Shown in pieces: positions 5,577-8,754 of a stretch of DNA of 8,754 bases. The stretch comes from Thermoplasmata archaeon (GTDB lineage Archaea > Thermoplasmatota > Thermoplasmata > Thermoplasmatales > Thermoplasmataceae). Each line of letters begins with the position of its first letter. Positions within the stretch are counted from its first letter, which is position 1. Location of the stretch: contig JAJZXP010000377.1 of assembly GCA_021806345.1 (NCBI GenBank), positions 1 to 8,754 on the forward strand. The letters are read 5' to 3'. A model generated the notes under the pieces. That model saw only the letters and a program-made list of their open reading frames with translations. It did not search any database and was not told where the DNA came from. The position numbers were made by a program, and so were the translations under genes.

Positions 5577-7160
5577 TCAACTTTCATTCAACTTTATCTC
5601 GATCAAATTTACCCTTTCATTTTTTCTCGAATCTGTGAACGCCTTGAAAAATTCAATGTTATCCTGTGCACTGTAATAATTGCAGTGGAAACTTCTTGCA
5701 AGCATCTCAAAATCAGGATTCGTAAAATGGATATATTTTGGAGGCAGTCCTGAGTCTTCCTGATGCTTCTCTATCAGGCTGTATGTGTGATCATTGAATA
5801 CAATAACAGTGAATGAAAGACCAAGCCTGTAGGCAGTTTCGAGTTCCTGCAAATTCATTAGGAATCCTCCATCACCCATAACGGATATTACTTCAAGTTC
5901 GCTGTTTGCCTTGAGGGCCCCTATAGCCCCAGGCAGGGAACCGCCCATGGATGCAAATCCATTGTATATGATAGTTCTGTCCGGGAACCTTGGCTGATAA
6001 TACCTGCTCATCCAAATTTTATGCAACCCCACATCAGAAATCACCAGAGTGTTTTTCCCGTTGTTTTCTGAAAGTGTCTTAATAATAGATTTTGGCACAA
6101 CCTCTTTTCCCTTCCCTTCTGAATCAAGGAATGCCCTCCTTCTGTTCCTGATTTCAACAAATTCATCTGAAATCTTCCTTTTATTGACTTTTTTGCAAAG
6201 CAAATCCATTGTTATCCCTATATTTCCAACCAGATCAAATTCGACTGGAAAATGTTCATCTGTTTCTGCAACAGTTGTCGCTATATTTATAACCTTTCTT
6301 GAGGAATCAGCATTCCATATAACTGGATCATACTCAACCATATCAAAACCTATTGCAATAACCAGATCCGAATTTATAAGTGGCCTCAATTCTTTAGGGA
6401 AGGGCCTTCCACCAACGATATAAAGATTATGTGGATCATCATATGATATGATGCCCTTTGCCATGAATGTGCTTACGATCGGGATGCCGCTTTGATTTAT
6501 GAATTTCGCCACACTATCCCAAGATGATGACCTGATCACTCCATTACCAGCTAGTATGATTGGATTTCTGCTACCATTTATGACATCTGCAGCCCTTTTT
6601 ACAATGTCCCCATTTGCTTCATATATGGCCTCTTCAGGTATGGGTATCATCCTTAATTCTTCAGTTTCCATTGAGCCGATATCCTCGGGAAGTTGTATAT
6701 GAGAGGCCCCAGGCTGTTCTTTCATAGATGAACTGAAAGCTTTCCTTACAATCTCAGGAATGCTGTCCGGAACAATTATTGATCTGTTGTATTTTGTTAT
6801 TCCAGAGAATAGTGCAACAGTATCAACATTCTGGTGGGATTCCTTATGTAGGCGGTCTCTTGATGCCTGTGCAGTTATTGCAACAAGCGGAACCTTGTCA
6901 AGATGGGCATTGGCAACACCAGTCAGAAGATTCGTAGCTCCGGGTCCAAGTGTGGATAAACAGATTCCCGGAACCTTCTTCACCCTTCCATATGCGTCAG
7001 CCATAAACGCTGCACCCTGTTCATGCCTTGTAAGAATGAATTCAATCTCTGTCCGGGATATTGAATCGAGAAGGTCTATGTTCTCTTCTCCGGGGAGGCC
7101 AAAGATGTGCGTAACTCCTTCATGCAGGAGTGCTCGTGTAAAAAGATCGCTGCCTTTCAT
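5577..7160 (-). CDS. Acetolactate synthase large-subunit-like thiamine diphosphate enzyme
   Basis: The enzyme (527 residues) belongs to the ThDP-dependent family that joins two pyruvates to acetolactate, the first step of valine and leucine synthesis or of acetoin formation. Domains in order: the amino-terminal pyrimidine-binding domain with the catalytic glutamate E47 in TRHEQGAAF; the segment SHQNVDTVALFSGITKY (108-124), resembling catabolic AlsS-type and IlvB enzymes; a central domain (about 190-320); and the diphosphate domain with GDGG (429-432) and N456, the GDG...N cofactor motif, after GFASMGGSLPGAIGA. Length is close to normal for AlsS/IlvB. No small regulatory (ACT-domain) subunit gene lies beside it, which fits a catabolic or unregulated type, although other carboligases or decarboxylases of the family remain possible. 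ATG 7160 is preceded by a TATA-like box at leaderless spacing. It follows the aldehyde dehydrogenase gene by 64 bases on the same strand. Confidence 0.85.
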   Translation of the reverse strand: MKGSDLFTRALLHEGVTHIFGLPGEENIDLLDSISRTEIEFILTRHEQGAAFMADAYGRVKKVPGICLSTLGPGATNLLTGVANAHLDKVPLVAITAQASRDRLHKESHQNVDTVALFSGITKYNRSIIVPDSIPEIVRKAFSSSMKEQPGASHIQLPEDIGSMETEELRMIPIPEEAIYEANGDIVKRAADVINGSRNPIILAGNGVIRSSSWDSVAKFINQSGIPIVSTFMAKGIISYDDPHNLYIVGGRPFPKELRPLINSDLVIAIGFDMVEYDPVIWNADSSRKVINIATTVAETDEHFPVEFDLVGNIGITMDLLCKKVNKRKISDEFVEIRNRRRAFLDSEGKGKEVVPKSIIKTLSENNGKNTLVISDVGLHKIWMSRYYQPRFPDRTIIYNGFASMGGSLPGAIGALKANSELEVISVMGDGGFLMNLQELETAYRLGLSFTVIVFNDHTYSLIEKHQEDSGLPPKYIHFTNPDFEMLARSFHCNYYSAQDNIEFFKAFTDSRKNERVNLIEIKLNES

Positions 7161-7179
7161 GATAGTATAACATATTGGA

Positions 7180-7189
7180 TTTTAAAAAT
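7180..7189 (-). promoter_or_regulatory. TATA box of the acetolactate-synthase-like gene
   Basis: On the minus strand ATTTTTAAAAT is centred about 24 bases upstream of ATG 7160, so transcription would begin at or next to the start codon. No ribosome binding site is seen before the ATG. This points to a leaderless mRNA and to separate transcription from the upstream dehydrogenase gene. Confidence 0.55.
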
Positions 7190-7224
7190 ATTGGTGAAAA
7201 ATTGACATAATTGCTCAAAATGAA

Positions 7225-8550
7225 TCATGGCCTGTCCTGAATCCATACTGTCCGGATATTGGTGAATTCAAGAATGCCAAATTTGGAAAGTTCCCTTCCA
7301 TAGCCACTCCTTTTAATTCCACCAAAGGGGAGCCTTGGATCAGATGCAACAACTCTGTTCACAAAGATCATTCCTGACTTCACAAATGGTATAAGCTCCT
7401 CTGATTTTTCCACACTTCCCCAGATAGATGCTCCCAGACCGAAATCTGTTTCATTGGCAAGCCTTCCAGCTTCTTCCAAAGTGTTGAAAGTCTTGAATAT
7501 GGCCACAGGCCCAAAAACCTCATCGGGAAATGTGGATTCTGTCTTCACAATTGTAGGTGGAACCATGTTGCCGGACTGTTTCCCATAAGTCTCAACCTTT
7601 CCAATTTTTGCAAGTTCATGAACCTGTTTTTTCACGGTTTCTGCCTGTGAATTAGAAGACAGGGGCCCAAGGTATGTCTTCTCTTCCAGCTGATCGCCCA
7701 TAACGACTTTCTGGAAGTTTTCAGCCATCAATTCAGAAAATACATCAACTATTTTTTTGCTTACGATAAATCTCTTGGATGCTATGCAACTCTGCCCATT
7801 GTTCTGTAGTCTTGCAAAAGTGCTCTGTTTTGCTGTCTCCTCTAGATTTGCATCCTCAAGTACAATAAATGGATCAGAGCCTCCCAGTTCCAAAACAGAT
7901 TTTTTAAGGTTCTTTCCAGCCTCCGTTGCAATAGCAATTCCAGCCTGCTCAGAACCTGTGAATGAAACTCCGTCAGAAAATTTAATTGCAGATAGTGCCT
8001 TTGAGCCCTGAACTAGTATCACCCTGAAAAGTGGTGTGTTAAAAAGTTCTTCCATCTTCAGTGCACTTCCTGTTACAATGGATGCATGCTTGAGTACGAT
8101 TCCATTGCCTGCAATCATTGCAGGTATGGCTGCCCTCATGGCCTGCCAAAGGGGAAAATTCCATGGCATTACAAGAAATATGGTCCCAAGAGGCTCAAAT
8201 CTCACATAGCTCTTTGTTGCCTCTGTTTCAATAATGTTGTCTGAAAGGAGTTTCTTTCCCTCTCTGCAGAAAAACTCCATTGTTGATATGCATTTGTCAA
8301 TCTCTGCCCTGCTCTGTGTTATGGGCTTCCCCATTTCTGAAGACATGATGAACGCAAGAGACTCCTTCTCTTTCCTGAATCTGGGAACAACTTCCTTCAT
8401 GATAAAATTTATCCGGTCATCTATGCTCTTTTTCCAAGTTTCCTGTTCTCTGGATACTGAGTTGAAAATATTCCTCACTGTTTCTTCATCGTGTTCTTCA
8501 TAACTTTTTATCTCTTTCCCATTGAAAGGATTGAATGTTTTAATGGCCAT
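7225..8550 (-). CDS. NAD(P)-dependent aldehyde dehydrogenase, probably succinate-semialdehyde dehydrogenase type
   Basis: The enzyme oxidises an aldehyde to its acid with NAD(P)+; the closest resemblance is to short archaeal and bacterial succinate-semialdehyde dehydrogenases (about 450-460 residues; here 441). Family residues are all present: oxyanion-hole N131 in PWNFP, cofactor-site K154 in VLKHAS, FTGS (197-200), general base E221 in LELGG, nucleophile C255 in NGQSC, and E344 in DEVFGP. The carboxyl end has the PFGGIKRSGYGRELS signature (about 408-422). Substrate cannot be fixed from sequence alone: Thermoplasmatales also use related glyceraldehyde dehydrogenases in the non-phosphorylative Entner-Doudoroff route, so that is the main alternative. 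ATG 8550 is the start because the conserved FNPFNGKEI beginning follows at once and a TATA-like box sits at leaderless spacing. It is upstream of, and on the same strand as, the acetolactate-synthase-like gene. Confidence 0.9.
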   Translation of the reverse strand: MAIKTFNPFNGKEIKSYEEHDEETVRNIFNSVSREQETWKKSIDDRINFIMKEVVPRFRKEKESLAFIMSSEMGKPITQSRAEIDKCISTMEFFCREGKKLLSDNIIETEATKSYVRFEPLGTIFLVMPWNFPLWQAMRAAIPAMIAGNGIVLKHASIVTGSALKMEELFNTPLFRVILVQGSKALSAIKFSDGVSFTGSEQAGIAIATEAGKNLKKSVLELGGSDPFIVLEDANLEETAKQSTFARLQNNGQSCIASKRFIVSKKIVDVFSELMAENFQKVVMGDQLEEKTYLGPLSSNSQAETVKKQVHELAKIGKVETYGKQSGNMVPPTIVKTESTFPDEVFGPVAIFKTFNTLEEAGRLANETDFGLGASIWGSVEKSEELIPFVKSGMIFVNRVVASDPRLPFGGIKRSGYGRELSKFGILEFTNIRTVWIQDRP

Positions 8551-8570
8551 GAATTATCATGTGGTCAAGG

Positions 8571-8578
8571 CTTAAATT
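8571..8578 (-). promoter_or_regulatory. TATA box of the aldehyde dehydrogenase gene
   Basis: AATTTAAG on the minus strand is centred about 24 bases upstream of ATG 8550, with no ribosome binding site before the ATG. The spacing equals that before the acetolactate-synthase-like gene and suggests a leaderless transcript starting in the 57-base gap after the preceding gene. Confidence 0.5.
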
Positions 8579-8607
8579 GTTATCCAAAATTTTATCTTAT
8601 TTCATTA

Positions 8608-8754
8608 TCAGGAGAATGTCCTGAAATCATTCTGGTACTCCACAAGCCATTCCTCATCCTCACCATTCACCCTGACGGAATACTCTTCACTGAATTTTTC
8701 AAAAGTATCCCTGATAACGTCTGCCCATATCCTGTCTGCATAATACGCATTGGA
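8608..8754 (-). CDS. Partial gene of unknown function (carboxyl-terminal 48 residues)
   Basis: An open frame enters from the right edge and ends with TGA at 8608-8610. The visible tail is acidic and aromatic-rich (NAYYADRIWADVIRDTFEKF, then about 28 residues including GEDEEWLVEYQNDF). I do not recognise a family. The codon usage and the composition resemble the metabolic genes beside it. It lies on the same strand as the aldehyde dehydrogenase, 57 bases upstream, so it could be cotranscribed with it, although the dehydrogenase seems to have its own promoter. Confidence 0.65.
   Translation of the reverse strand, partial: SNAYYADRIWADVIRDTFEKFSEEYSVRVNGEDEEWLVEYQNDFRTFS

Noticed and set aside
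5544..8503. Several plus-strand frames opposite the acetolactate-synthase-like and aldehyde dehydrogenase genes
   Set aside because: Both enzymes are complete on the minus strand with all family residues; the opposite frames have no motifs or promoters.
1..8754. CRISPR array, tRNA or rRNA genes
   Set aside because: No regularly spaced direct repeats and no tRNA or rRNA-like segments were seen on either strand.

Overview
The window looks like a piece of a Thermoplasmata-type archaeal chromosome, probably Thermoplasmatales (Ferroplasma, Cuniculiplasma or a relative). This is inferred from the AT-leaning coding sequence, the frequent AGG/AGA/ATA codons, the archaeal style of the metabolic enzymes, and AT-rich TATA-like boxes about 24 bases upstream of three start codons, which fits leaderless transcription. 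No rRNA or marker gene is present, so the assignment is tentative.

Layout. At the left edge (1-147, minus) is the amino end of a major-facilitator-type transporter. Next comes an IS630/Tc1-mariner-type insertion sequence (271-1396) with imperfect terminal inverted repeats and flanking TA dinucleotides. Its transposase gene is broken by an in-frame TGA and by a frame change at an A7 tract. Then follows an AT-rich gene (1572-4365, plus) for a very unusual protein: a Hanks-type protein kinase domain joined to a SAMHD1/dGTPase-like HD phosphohydrolase domain. As written, this gene is also split by one base at an A6 tract, which puts the kinase glycine loop and the catalytic lysine in different frames. 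After it come the carboxyl part of a second, unrelated DDE transposase (about 4469-5144, minus), a short orphan ORF, and a spacer with an imperfect inverted repeat. The right third is an ordinary metabolic block on the minus strand: an acetolactate-synthase-like ThDP enzyme (5577-7160), an aldehyde dehydrogenase of the succinate-semialdehyde type (7225-8550), and the tail of an unidentified gene (8608-8754).

How the parts relate. The stretch from about 270 to 5500 is an accessory island of two transposon remnants around the kinase-HD gene, set between housekeeping-type genes. The kinase-HD gene is the most interesting object. The K, E, D and D positions of the kinase and the H, HD and D positions of the phosphohydrolase are all preserved, so the protein could couple signalling or autophosphorylation to nucleotide (dNTP) hydrolysis. 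Given its solitary, mobile-element-flanked position and the known antiviral roles of dNTP-hydrolysing HD enzymes, a one-gene defence system is a reasonable hypothesis but is not shown by the sequence. The enzymes on the right have no evident link to it. They appear to be transcribed from their own promoters and serve pyruvate/branched-chain and aldehyde metabolism.
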